Positions 43,119 through 53,599 of a stretch of 64,000 nucleotides of DNA are shown here, one piece after another. A program made the position numbers and the translations under genes. Source of the DNA: Candidatus Thalassospirochaeta sargassi (GTDB lineage Bacteria > Spirochaetota > Spirochaetia > UBA9216); assembly GCA_028532855.1 (NCBI GenBank), contig JAQQAL010000022.1, forward strand, positions 68,844-132,843, in the 5' to 3' direction. The stretch's first letter is position 1; every line of letters begins with the position of its first letter. The notes under the pieces are model-generated. The model was not told the DNA's origin, searched no databases, and saw only the letters and a program-made list of their open reading frames with translations.

Positions 43119-44387
43119 TTATTCAGCGTCCGCCTTAAGTACTGCGTTCAGAAGAACTGTGGCTCCTGAAGTGCAATGTTCGGGTGTTGAGTATTCGGGC
43201 TCGCAGTGTGATAGACCATCTTTTGACTGAACAAAAATCATGGTTGTAGGTAGAACGTATGAAGCGAACTGTGCGTCATGCCCGGCACCTGAGTGCAGCA
43301 CCTGGTGTGAAACACCGGTTTCTTCAGCAGCTTCTTTTACAAAACCGAAAAGCTTCTTGTCCCAGTATACAGTGTCTCTGTTCCACATTTTTTCAACTTC
43401 ACATTTACAACCAGCCCATTCCTTATCTGCGCAACTCTTAACAATTTCAAGAACCTTGTCCCGAAGGTCGGCTGATTCATGGCGGCAGTCGAGTGAGAAG
43501 TCAACGTAGTCGGGGACGCATGTGTGAACGTTGGGGTGACAAACAATTTCACCGGTTGTGTAGACAAGTTCAGGATGACCGAGTTTGTCGATTTCTTCAT
43601 GGAGATAGTTGATAACCTGTGATGCTGCCCAGAGAGCATCCTGTCTCTTGTTCATCGGGAAGGTGCCTGCATGAACAGTCTGGCCGTAGAATCTGAATCT
43701 GTAGTTAAACATACCGAGAACGCAGTCTACAACACCGACATCGAGACCGGCGTCTTCAAGAATGGGCCCCTGTTCAATATGAAGTTCGAACATGTTTTTA
43801 TAGTTGTCGCGGCTGAGTCTGTTTTTCTTGTCGCCTTTGTATCCTGAACGATCAAGTGCCTCGCCGAAGGTGTCTTCACCGTCAAGAACGCTTTTTGATG
43901 CCATCATATCATCGTATTTGAATTTGCCTTTAATATCTTCGGGCAGGTAATCCCAGCATACGATACCTGAAACCATCATGGCAGGCGGGTAGAGTGAACC
44001 TTCTTCATTTGTCCAAATCATGGCTGTTAGGGGGTGTTTGTGCGGGATTTTGTGTTCTGCAACTGTTTCGAGTACTTCCATGGCGGACATAACGCCAAGG
44101 ATGCCGTCGTAGTTGCCGCCGTTTTTAACAGAGTCGGTGTGTGAAGCCATGACGATGCGTTTTGCATCAGGATCTGAACCCGGAAGAGTAGCATACATAT
44201 TAGCCAGGTCATCAATTTCAATGACTGCTCCTATAGCTTCCATTCTTTTAGTGAATTCTTCTCGTGCAAGAACGTCTTCAGGAGACAGGGTGTATCTTGT
44301 GATACCGCCGTGTCCTGCATCGCCGTATTTGCTGAAAGTTTTGATTTTGTCTGTCATTCTTTCCAGACTGCATTCGTAAAGAGACAT
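43119..44387 (-). CDS. Zn-dependent N-carbamoyl amidohydrolase, second paralogue
   Basis: 422 residues of the same family as the gene at 41716. Metal ligands: His83 (ASHTDS), Asp94 (NYDGILG), Glu128/129 (NEEGS), His203 (ELHIEQGP) and the His of LSHCEPE. The dimer-loop His is kept (QTVHAGTFPM, His239), as in typical allantoate amidohydrolases and beta-ureidopropionases. The two paralogues have separate promoters and terminators, so they probably act on different carbamoyl compounds, for example one from pyrimidines and one from purines (inference). Confidence 0.85.
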   Translation of the reverse strand: MSLYECSLERMTDKIKTFSKYGDAGHGGITRYTLSPEDVLAREEFTKRMEAIGAVIEIDDLANMYATLPGSDPDAKRIVMASHTDSVKNGGNYDGILGVMSAMEVLETVAEHKIPHKHPLTAMIWTNEEGSLYPPAMMVSGIVCWDYLPEDIKGKFKYDDMMASKSVLDGEDTFGEALDRSGYKGDKKNRLSRDNYKNMFELHIEQGPILEDAGLDVGVVDCVLGMFNYRFRFYGQTVHAGTFPMNKRQDALWAASQVINYLHEEIDKLGHPELVYTTGEIVCHPNVHTCVPDYVDFSLDCRHESADLRDKVLEIVKSCADKEWAGCKCEVEKMWNRDTVYWDKKLFGFVKEAAEETGVSHQVLHSGAGHDAQFASYVLPTTMIFVQSKDGLSHCEPEYSTPEHCTSGATVLLNAVLKADAE

Positions 44388-44439
44388 AATGTCCTCCTGG
44401 TATTATTTAAATTGGGTGTATCACTGTTTCAAAGCGATA

Positions 44440-44496
44440 TGTTTGCCCAAACAGTTTATATTCTTGAATAATAACAGAAAATCCTGGATAAATCAA
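44440..44496 (-). promoter_or_regulatory. Promoter and shared operator of the second carbamoyl hydrolase gene
   Basis: Minus strand TTGATT (44491-44496), 17-base spacer, TATTAT (44468-44473). TGTTTGCCCAAACA at 44440-44453 lies about +8 to +21 of the expected transcript start. Confidence 0.7.
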
Positions 44497-44579
44497 ATAT
44501 TATCTGTAATTGTATAAATAAAAATATATTCTGTTGACCTTAGATGTCGCTCAGTTTAACCTGTTCTCAAGGAGAAATA

Positions 44580-47546
44580 ATGAAATTCAAAGAACTGCGT
44601 TACTACTATGATAAATTCAAATATGGTGAAGACAATTTCCATAATCTTATGCAGTATCGTGTTAAAGAGATACTGCTGATTTCGACATTTTATGATGCAT
44701 ATATTTTTGAGCATGATTCATTATTGTCGGAACAGGTTGTGGGAGAATATCATCAGCTTAACCTGACGACGGTTCCCAGGATTACGTCTGTCCCAACCGG
44801 GGAAGATGCCCTTGAGATTTTGAAGAATAAGCATTTTGACCTGGTTATAACTACAATGAGGACAGGAGAGGATAACACATTCGAATTATCCCGCAAGATT
44901 AAGCAGCTTCACAAAAACCTGCCTATAATTCTGATGCTTACAGTTAAATCAGACATTGCGATAATCAACAGAAACAGGGACAGGTTGGAAAGTATTGAGA
45001 ATATATTTCTCTGGAACGGAGATTCTAAGCTTATTCTTGCAATGATAAAATATATTGAGGACAAGAAAAATGCCCCGTATGACACTGAAAACGGCCATGT
45101 TAAGGTTATTCTTTTAGTGGAAGATTCGATAAACTTTATATCTATATATCTGCCTTTGCTTTATACAGAAATTATGGAGCAGACCCAGAGGCTTATTTCA
45201 GAAGAGCTCAATGATAACCAGAAATATAATCGTATGAGGACAAGACCCAAGGTTCTTGTTACAAGTAGTTATGAAGAGGGAATGCGTCTATATAAAAAAT
45301 ACAAAGAGCACATTCTCTGTGTCATGTCGGATATGGAGTTTTACAGAAATGATGACCTTGACGGAGACGCAGGAGTAAAATTTCTAAATTATATAAAGAA
45401 TGATGATCCCGATTTACCATGTATTCTTCAATCTTCCCTGCTTAGCAACCGTCGGAAAGCTGAAACACTTGGGGTGACTTTTTTTCATAAGCTTTCGCAG
45501 TTTCTTCTAAAGGATTTAAGACACTTCATCGTAGAAAACCTTGGTTTCGGTGATCTTGTATTCAGGGATGAGCTAGGCGGTGAACTTGCAAGAGCTGTGA
45601 CTCTTTCAGATTTTGAGCGTATTCTTCCGGAGCTGTCAATGGAAGTTATAATGCATCATACAAGAAAAAAAGATTTTTCACTCTGGTTAACTGCTCATGG
45701 TGAAATGCAGCTTGCGAAAACATTGCGTCCGATTGAAATGGAAGATTTCACAAACTACGAAGAGTATAAAGATTTTCTTATCCATCAGTTCAGTAATCTT
45801 AGAAAGATGCGTAACAGAGGAAAGATTGTCACGCTGAACAGGGAAAGCCTGAGGCAGGATGGTGTTGTAACAAGGGCGGCTTCAGGTTCTCTTGGGGGGA
45901 AAGGCCGTGGACTGGCTTTTTTTAATTCTTTTCTGGTGACAACTGAATTTGAAGATGCATTCAAGGATGCTGTAGTAAAAATACCGCAAACAACAATAAT
46001 CGGCACAAATGGTTTTGGAGGTTTCGTCTCTGATAATAATCTCTTTGAATTAAGAGATTGTGATGATGATAACGAAATAAAAAAGAGATTTATTGAGGGT
46101 GATTTGTCGCCGGCAATAACAGAAAAACTGAAAATCTATCTTGAGGGTGTTAAGACTCCCATTGCAGTAAGATCCTCCGGGCTTCTGGAGGATTCTCAGT
46201 CGCAGCCCTTTGCCGGTGTTTATCAAACCTATATGCTTCCTAATAATTCAGAGGACATCGAAGAAAGGCTTGATCAGCTTGTTACTGCGGTGAAGCTTGT
46301 GTATTCATCAGTATTTCTGAATGATACCAGGCGGTATATAGAAAATCTGAATTATCTTATTGAAGAAGAAAGTATGGCTGTTGTTATACAGGAGGTAGTT
46401 GGGCGCACATATGAAAATTATTACTATCCTCATCTGTCCGGAGTTGCACAATCATATAATTATTATCCAATAGGGAATATGGCAAATCAGGATGGAGTGG
46501 CATCTATTGCCGTGGGTCTTGGTCAGTCGGTAGTAGAGGGTGAGAAGAATTTTAGATTCTGCCCAGAGTATCCTACTGTAAACTATCTTTCTGATGAAGA
46601 TTTAATTAAAACTACACAGACTGATTTTTATGCACTGGATTTAAGTAACAGAAAGGCTAATCTGCTCAATGGTGAATTTGAGACGCTTGTAAAGCTCAGA
46701 ATGTTTAAAGCAGAAAAACATAGAAATCTCTATCATCTTGCATCTGTGTGGGATAATGATAATCACAGAATTGTAGACGGTGTAGGCTTACCCGGCCCAA
46801 GGATTATCAACTTTGCCAATATTCTCAAATATAATGTTTTTCCTCTTTCCGAGATTGTTAAAGAGGTTTTAACCATGGCGCAAATTGCTCTGGGAATTCC
46901 TGTGGAAATAGAGTTTGCGGTTGATTTAACCAAAGATGAGTATCAGGGCATTAAACCGACATTTTATCTGCTTCAGGTGCGACCAATGACGGTTAATTTT
47001 GAAGATTCGTTGATTGATATAAATGAAATAGAAGAAGAGAGTATGCTGCTTTACACTGAAGAAGCTCTGGGTAATGGCACGCTGGATGATATAAGGGATA
47101 TTGTTTTTATTGACCCTGACAAATTCGATAAAACAAAAACCCAGGAAATGTGTATGGAAATCGAGAAAATAAATACAGAGCTTAAGAATCAGGGCCGGGA
47201 GTATATTCTGATTGGGCCGGGTAGGTGGGGAACCCGGGACCGTTTTCTTGGAATACCGGTTATATGGTCACAAATAAGTAAGGCTAAGATTATTGTTGAG
47301 GTAGGACTCGAAGATTATGAAATTGAACCCTCTCAGGGAACTCATTTTTTTCATAATGTCGTAGCCATGAACATCGGTTATTTTAATGTGCCTTTTAAGA
47401 AGAAAAAGAAATCATTTATTGATTGGAATCACATTAAAAAGCATCATGGCGCAACAGAGTATGAATATTTCACACATATTGTGAACCAAACACCGTTTAA
47501 AGTTATAATGGATGGGAAGAACCGGAAGTCGATAATATGTAAGTAG
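44580..47546 (+). CDS. Two receiver-like domains fused to a PPDK/PEP-synthase N-terminal (ATP-grasp) domain
   Basis: 988 residues; ATG 44580 has AAGGAG upstream. Residues about 25-145 and 170-320 look like two receiver (CheY-like) folds. The first lacks a clear phosphoacceptor; in the second SDMEFYRNDDLDGDAG holds acidic residues. About 400-830 is the nucleotide/pyruvate-binding domain of pyruvate phosphate dikinase: AVRSSGLLEDSQSQPFAG and LLQVRPM are conserved. The swivelling phospho-His domain and PEP-binding barrel of PPDK are absent. The molecule is probably a signal-linked phosphotransfer or ATP-grasp enzyme. Similar orphan proteins occur in spirochaetes and bacteroidetes (recollection). 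Confidence 0.75.
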   Translation: MKFKELRYYYDKFKYGEDNFHNLMQYRVKEILLISTFYDAYIFEHDSLLSEQVVGEYHQLNLTTVPRITSVPTGEDALEILKNKHFDLVITTMRTGEDNTFELSRKIKQLHKNLPIILMLTVKSDIAIINRNRDRLESIENIFLWNGDSKLILAMIKYIEDKKNAPYDTENGHVKVILLVEDSINFISIYLPLLYTEIMEQTQRLISEELNDNQKYNRMRTRPKVLVTSSYEEGMRLYKKYKEHILCVMSDMEFYRNDDLDGDAGVKFLNYIKNDDPDLPCILQSSLLSNRRKAETLGVTFFHKLSQFLLKDLRHFIVENLGFGDLVFRDELGGELARAVTLSDFERILPELSMEVIMHHTRKKDFSLWLTAHGEMQLAKTLRPIEMEDFTNYEEYKDFLIHQFSNLRKMRNRGKIVTLNRESLRQDGVVTRAASGSLGGKGRGLAFFNSFLVTTEFEDAFKDAVVKIPQTTIIGTNGFGGFVSDNNLFELRDCDDDNEIKKRFIEGDLSPAITEKLKIYLEGVKTPIAVRSSGLLEDSQSQPFAGVYQTYMLPNNSEDIEERLDQLVTAVKLVYSSVFLNDTRRYIENLNYLIEEESMAVVIQEVVGRTYENYYYPHLSGVAQSYNYYPIGNMANQDGVASIAVGLGQSVVEGEKNFRFCPEYPTVNYLSDEDLIKTTQTDFYALDLSNRKANLLNGEFETLVKLRMFKAEKHRNLYHLASVWDNDNHRIVDGVGLPGPRIINFANILKYNVFPLSEIVKEVLTMAQIALGIPVEIEFAVDLTKDEYQGIKPTFYLLQVRPMTVNFEDSLIDINEIEEESMLLYTEEALGNGTLDDIRDIVFIDPDKFDKTKTQEMCMEIEKINTELKNQGREYILIGPGRWGTRDRFLGIPVIWSQISKAKIIVEVGLEDYEIEPSQGTHFFHNVVAMNIGYFNVPFKKKKKSFIDWNHIKKHHGATEYEYFTHIVNQTPFKVIMDGKNRKSIICK

Positions 47547-47586
47547 AATGTCAGACTAAGTTTATTGTGAAATTAGAAACTATTTC

Positions 47587-49006
<1,420 letters not shown>

Positions 49007-49054
49007 TAAGAATTGAGGCGGATAATTCCGCGATAAAATATAATTCCATTAATT

Positions 49055-49090
49055 GGGGGGTTGTCTGTAATAACAGCACAACCCCTTTTT
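49055..49090 (+). terminator. gdhA terminator
   Basis: GGGGTTGT (49057-49064) pairs with ACAACCCC (49078-49085), followed by five T. It lies 18 bases from the end of the convergent operon and may serve both. Confidence 0.85.
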
Positions 49091-49107
49091 AAGAAAAAGA
49101 AGATAAG

Positions 49108-49677
49108 CTATAGAATTAAATCAACTTCCTGAAAATCTTCTATTCCTGCAGCATGACCCTCATCAAAGTCTACATGCATTTCAAGGGCCTGGTCGTCGCC
49201 GGCTTTAATTGCAACATTTTCAAATGTCAAAGCTCTGGGGCCCGGTACTCTGACTTTAACAACATCGCCTGATTTAAGACCGAGTTTATCCGCATCTTTT
49301 GAGTGCATGTGAATATGGCGGGCAGCGACTATTACGCCTTGCTTGAGTTCAATACTGCCTGCAGGTCCTTCAATTTTAAGGGTTTCACTGTCTTTGAGAT
49401 TGCCCGAAAGTCTTACGGGAGGCTGAATGCCAAGGGTAAGGGCATTGGTGATGGACACTTCCACCTGGCTGTAAGGGCGCGCCGGACCTACAACTACAAC
49501 CCCGTCAATAAAGCCGGAGGGGCCTGTTACCCTTACTGTTTCAGAACATGCATAATTTCCCGGAATAGTGAGATTCTTTATGTTCGTTAATTTATGTTCC
49601 TTGCCGAAAAGAATATCGATATCAGAAGGTTTTAAGTGAATGTGGATATCTGAGCGGGCTATTGGTACTTTAAACAT
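49108..49677 (-). CDS. pduL: Phosphate propanoyltransferase (PduL-type)
   Basis: 189 residues with both PduL zinc/CoA regions: IARSDIHIHLKPSDIDILFG and AARHIHMHSKDADKLGLKSGD, then VDFDEGHAAG. It lacks the shell-targeting N-terminal peptide of microcompartment forms and so is cytoplasmic. It exchanges CoA for phosphate on acetyl- or propionyl-CoA, feeding ackA. It is the last gene of the purine operon, one base after ygeW. Confidence 0.93.
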   Translation of the reverse strand: MFKVPIARSDIHIHLKPSDIDILFGKEHKLTNIKNLTIPGNYACSETVRVTGPSGFIDGVVVVGPARPYSQVEVSITNALTLGIQPPVRLSGNLKDSETLKIEGPAGSIELKQGVIVAARHIHMHSKDADKLGLKSGDVVKVRVPGPRALTFENVAIKAGDDQALEMHVDFDEGHAAGIEDFQEVDLIL

Positions 49678-49678
49678 A

Positions 49679-50875
49679 TCAGATTGTTCTCCACCTGCCT
49701 GAGTTAATAAACTGTTGAAGTACAGAAGACGGGTTTTTCTGTTTCGCGAGTAAAATCATGGCAGCAATAATATATGGTTTGTAGGAAGCTTCACGATACG
49801 TAATACTGCGGTATCTGTCAAAAACACTTGCCTCGACCTCTCCTTTCTCACAGCTTACCCCCGTAATGTCGGCTGGAAGACAATGCATATACAGAGCTGA
49901 TGAATTTTTAGTTTTTTTCATAAGTTCTTCGGTGCATTCCCAATCTGTATAGGCTGAATTTTGTGCAAGGCAATGCTTTTCAAGCTCTAATAAGCCTGCA
50001 TCGTCACTATTTTTCAATAGCTCTGTCCGCTCCTGCATAACGCTGTAGGGGGCCCAGCTTTTAGGATAAACAATGTCGGCATTCTCGAATGCATCCGACA
50101 TTGATTCAGTGCGGGAGAATTCTGCCCCGGATGCCGAACAGAAATCTTCGGCAATCTTTTCTGTTTCAGGTATGAGGTTGTACCCCGGTGGATGTGCAAG
50201 AGTAACGTCCATGCCGAAACGACTGAAGAGACCTATAGCTCCCTGGGGTACAGAGAGGGGCTTACCGTATGAAGGCGAATAAGCCCAACTCATTACCAGT
50301 TTTTTCCCTTTAAGATTTTCAACACCTCCAAAATGATTTATAAGATGAAGGGTATCCGCCATTATCTGCGTTGGATGATCCAAATCACACTGAAGATTTA
50401 CCATTGCTGGACGAGAGGGCAACAGACCTTCTGAAAAATCTTCATCAAGCGCGTTTGCAATTTCTTTCATATAGCTGTGACCCTCGCCTATGTACATATC
50501 ATCACGAATACCTATTGCTTCAGTTAGAAATGAAATCATGCATGATGTTTCACGGACCGTTTCACCGTGGGCTATCTGTGATTTTTTTTCATCCAGGTCC
50601 TGTACCGTAAGACCGAGCAGATTTGCTGCTGAGGTATAAGAAAACCTGGTGCGGGTTGAGTTATCTCTAAAGATAGATACAGCCAGGCCTGAATCAAAAA
50701 TTTTCGGTGAAATATTTTCATTCCTCAGCAATCTCAAGGCTTCTGCAGTTTTTAAGACTGCTGCTATCTCATCATCGGATTGTTCCCAGCTCAGAAGAAA
50801 ATCTTTTGTAAGCATATCGTCGGTTTTGAGAGAACTGATCTCGCTTATTAAATCATTAAGTGCGGGGTTATTCAT
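49679..50875 (-). CDS. ygeW: YgeW-type knotted carbamoyltransferase
   Basis: 398 residues. The carbamoyl phosphate site is SIFRDNSTRTRF (residues 67-78), with DHPTQIMADTLHL and HCLPAD; the additional N-terminal stretch and overall length match YgeW rather than ornithine carbamoyltransferase. YgeW is linked to anaerobic purine degradation together with YgeX, YgeY, SsnA and xanthine dehydrogenase-like proteins; it is thought to act on a carbamoylated diaminopropionate/ureido intermediate, yielding carbamoyl phosphate for ATP. It follows the amidohydrolase gene by 15 bases. Confidence 0.85.
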   Translation of the reverse strand: MNNPALNDLISEISSLKTDDMLTKDFLLSWEQSDDEIAAVLKTAEALRLLRNENISPKIFDSGLAVSIFRDNSTRTRFSYTSAANLLGLTVQDLDEKKSQIAHGETVRETSCMISFLTEAIGIRDDMYIGEGHSYMKEIANALDEDFSEGLLPSRPAMVNLQCDLDHPTQIMADTLHLINHFGGVENLKGKKLVMSWAYSPSYGKPLSVPQGAIGLFSRFGMDVTLAHPPGYNLIPETEKIAEDFCSASGAEFSRTESMSDAFENADIVYPKSWAPYSVMQERTELLKNSDDAGLLELEKHCLAQNSAYTDWECTEELMKKTKNSSALYMHCLPADITGVSCEKGEVEASVFDRYRSITYREASYKPYIIAAMILLAKQKNPSSVLQQFINSGRWRTI

Positions 50876-50890
50876 TACTTCCTCCAGTAT

Positions 50891-52255
50891 TTATATTCCT
50901 TTAACTAATTCAGATGCTATTCTGTTTACTTCAACTGTAAGAAACTCTTCATCAAAGCCTGTAAGAACTCCTTCGCGGACAGTTATTTTGCCGTTGACTA
51001 TTGTGTATTCTGTCTGATGATTGTATCCGCAGAAAATGAGTGCGGCAAGCGGATCGGAAAGTGCGCCGGCATAACCAAGGCTTTCAAGGTTAAACACTGC
51101 AAGATCCGCCGCCATGCCGCTGGCAATTTTTCCGCATTTTTCGAAACCGAGGACTGCGGCTCCTCCGGCCGTAGCAATAGAGAAAGCCTGCTCAACGGTC
51201 ATCGCAGCAGCGCCACCCAGTACACGTTGAAGAAGCATTGCATTTCGAATTTCCCCAAGCATATCCGAACTGTCGTTTGAAGCTGAGCCGTCCACTGCAA
51301 GCGAAACATTAATTCCAAGTTTTATCATTTCACTGATACGGGCTATACCAGAACCAAGTCGCATATTTGATGAGGGGCAGTGGCTGATTCCACAGCCTGT
51401 CTCGGCAAGAGTTTTTAATTCATCGTCGTTAAAATGTATGCCGTGAGCAAAGAAAACATCTGGACCAGTGAAATCACATTTAGCCATAAGCTCAAGCGGC
51501 CGGCATCCATAGAGTTTTCTGCAGGACTCATTTTCATCGCGGGTTTCAGCGAGATGGGTGTGGAGCCTGACGCCTTTCAAACGGGCAAGTGCCGCGGTCT
51601 CTTTCATTAGGTCACTGGTGATTGAGAAGGGGCTGCAGGGAGCTAGTATTATTCTTCGCATGGAAAGGGGGGAAGAGTCATGAAATTCTTTAATAACACG
51701 CTCACTGTCATCAATAATAGCGTCTTCTGTTTGAACAACCGAATCCGGGGGTAGTCCACCATCCTTACGGCTTCTGCTCATTGATCCGCGGGTTGGTGAA
51801 AAACGTATACCAAGTTGATCGGCTGCTTCAAATTGAATGGACATTATATCCTCATTAAAATTTTCAGGATAAAGATAATGATGATCCGTGGAGCAGGTGC
51901 AGCCGGTCTTCATCAATTCTCCTACGGCTGCCATGCTTGAATAAAGGACAGCCTGCGGGGTGATATTCTGCCAGATGTTATACAGGTAAAGGAGCCAGTC
52001 AAATAATTCCACGTTTTGAACCGCAGGCAGATTTCTTGTTAAAATCTGATAAAAATGATGGTGAGTGTTAATCAGACCCGGAATCACGATGTGGGTGGAG
52101 CAGTCAATTATTTCGGGCAGCGGTTCTATAGACATATAGCTTGTGTCGGAAGGATCGGTTATTGCGTGGATAATATTATCCCGGATGATTACATTCTTGT
52201 TGTATAGGCGTTGATTGCCGTCATAAACACAGTAGCAGTCTTTAAGTACAATCAT
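50891..52255 (-). CDS. 8-oxoguanine deaminase-like amidohydrolase
   Basis: 454 residues of the amidohydrolase (TIM barrel) family. INTHHHFYQILTRNLP, the CTCSTDHHYLYPE motif, GLPPDSVV and APCSPFSITSDLMKE closely follow the 8-oxoguanine deaminase group as I remember it; RLHTHLAET, HGIHF and VDGSASND carry the remaining metal residues. Such enzymes deaminate 8-oxoguanine to urate. This would put oxidised guanine into the purine pathway of the operon. It overlaps xdhB1 by one base. A related deaminase substrate such as guanine is possible. Confidence 0.8.
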   Translation of the reverse strand: MIVLKDCYCVYDGNQRLYNKNVIIRDNIIHAITDPSDTSYMSIEPLPEIIDCSTHIVIPGLINTHHHFYQILTRNLPAVQNVELFDWLLYLYNIWQNITPQAVLYSSMAAVGELMKTGCTCSTDHHYLYPENFNEDIMSIQFEAADQLGIRFSPTRGSMSRSRKDGGLPPDSVVQTEDAIIDDSERVIKEFHDSSPLSMRRIILAPCSPFSITSDLMKETAALARLKGVRLHTHLAETRDENESCRKLYGCRPLELMAKCDFTGPDVFFAHGIHFNDDELKTLAETGCGISHCPSSNMRLGSGIARISEMIKLGINVSLAVDGSASNDSSDMLGEIRNAMLLQRVLGGAAAMTVEQAFSIATAGGAAVLGFEKCGKIASGMAADLAVFNLESLGYAGALSDPLAALIFCGYNHQTEYTIVNGKITVREGVLTGFDEEFLTVEVNRIASELVKGI

Positions 52256-53124
52256 TAAAATCCCTCCGATAGCAGATTCGCAATCAGTTTAAGAGCTGTA
52301 TTTCTGCGATAATCTGAAGTGCTGCGCTGATCGTCGATTGGGTTTAATGCTTTGGTATAAACAGGAATAACTCTTTCTGCAAGTTCAGATCCCTTATCTA
52401 GTGCTTTGCCGTTAATTTCATCCTCTGCCTCGCTTAATCTGACAACTGCAGGCGCGCAGGCCCCGACAGCGAGCCTGAAATTACTGTAAATACCGTTATC
52501 AACTAATGTGCAGGCAGCTATGCTTAGTTTTGAAAGGGCGTTAGCGGCCCTTGTCCCAACCTTTCGGAAATACCATCTGAAAGCATCGTCATGGCAAATA
52601 CTGCTGTCAAAAGAGACAGATACAACTATTTCATCATCTTTAAGGCTGGTTGTGCCGGGGGCTGTGATGAATTCCTTTACAGGGATGCTGCGTCTGCCGG
52701 AAGAACCAGCAGTTTCTATCATTGCATCAAGAATATACAGAACCGGAAGTGAATCAGCCGCGGGGCTGGCATTGCAGATATTACCTGCAAGGGTAGCGAT
52801 ATTTCTGATCCCGGGTGATGCAATTGAAAGCAGCGATTCAGCAAGAATGGCAGGGCATAGACTTGATTCTATTATAGAGGACAGTGTGCAGCTGCTGCCT
52901 ATGCTCAATATGTTCCCGTTGGTATGAATACCTGTGGTTTCTTCGATTCTGCGGCAGCTGAAGAGGGGGGATTTCACCCGTCCCCCTGTTTTTTTCATGG
53001 CGTGGTTGCGAACCATGATATCTGTGCCACCTCCTACCGGGAAAAATCCCTGCATTATCAGCGAGGAGGCTTCTTCGATTGTAGCCGGAAGCAGCGTGCC
53101 TGCAGAAAATAGTTTATCAGACAT
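52255..53124 (-). CDS. Molybdenum hydroxylase FAD subunit (XdhB-like), first set
   Basis: 289 residues of the FAD-binding molybdopterin dehydrogenase family: PVGGGTDIMV (FAD pyrophosphate site) and TLAGNICNASPAAD. Start ATG 53124 overlaps the 2Fe-2S gene by 8 bases (ATGTCTGA). It transfers electrons from the Fe-S subunit to NAD or a ferredoxin. With the next two genes it makes a three-part xanthine/purine hydroxylase. Confidence 0.88.
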   Translation of the reverse strand: MSDKLFSAGTLLPATIEEASSLIMQGFFPVGGGTDIMVRNHAMKKTGGRVKSPLFSCRRIEETTGIHTNGNILSIGSSCTLSSIIESSLCPAILAESLLSIASPGIRNIATLAGNICNASPAADSLPVLYILDAMIETAGSSGRRSIPVKEFITAPGTTSLKDDEIVVSVSFDSSICHDDAFRWYFRKVGTRAANALSKLSIAACTLVDNGIYSNFRLAVGACAPAVVRLSEAEDEINGKALDKGSELAERVIPVYTKALNPIDDQRSTSDYRRNTALKLIANLLSEGF

Positions 53125-53599
53125 TCCGGGCCATCCTTCCGGAAGCAAGACGCACCGCTTCAATAATCATCGTATAACCCGTACAGCGGCACAGATTCCC
53201 GGAAAGCCCGATTTTAATTTCATTATCCGTGGGCCGTGGGTTTTCTCTGAGCAGGGCGGCAGACGCCATAATAAACCCGGGAGTGCAGAATCCGCACTGA
53301 ACAGCTCCTGCATCAGCGAAGGCCTGAGAAATAATAGAGTATTCTTCAGTTTTTGAAAAACCGTCTATTGTATCAATCTCTGCGCCTTCTGCAGCTATAG
53401 CAGGAATGCAGCATGAATTTGCAAGTCTGCCGTTGAAGAATATACTGCATGCACCGCATTCTCCCTCGCCGCAGCCCTCGCGAACGCCAGTGATCCCTGC
53501 GTCCTCCCTGAGAATATCGAGCAGGCGGCGGTCTGATTTGGTTTCGACAGAAAACATCCTGCCGTCGAGCAAAAAGCTTATTTTTATCAGTTTGTTCAT
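53117..53599 (-). CDS. Molybdenum hydroxylase 2Fe-2S subunit (XdhC-like), first set
   Basis: 160 residues with both clusters: [15 protein letters not shown] followed by a further Cys (plant-ferredoxin type) and CGFCTPGFI with CRCTGY (helical type). It relays electrons from the molybdenum cofactor to FAD. It overlaps the large-subunit stop by 4 bases (ATGA). Confidence 0.95.
   Translation of the reverse strand: MNKLIKISFLLDGRMFSVETKSDRRLLDILREDAGITGVREGCGEGECGACSIFFNGRLANSCCIPAIAAEGAEIDTIDGFSKTEEYSIISQAFADAGAVQCGFCTPGFIMASAALLRENPRPTDNEIKIGLSGNLCRCTGYTMIIEAVRLASGRMARNV

Noticed and set aside
49679-50875. Ornithine carbamoyltransferase
   Set aside because: The longer N-terminus and the operon context match YgeW, and no arginine genes are nearby.
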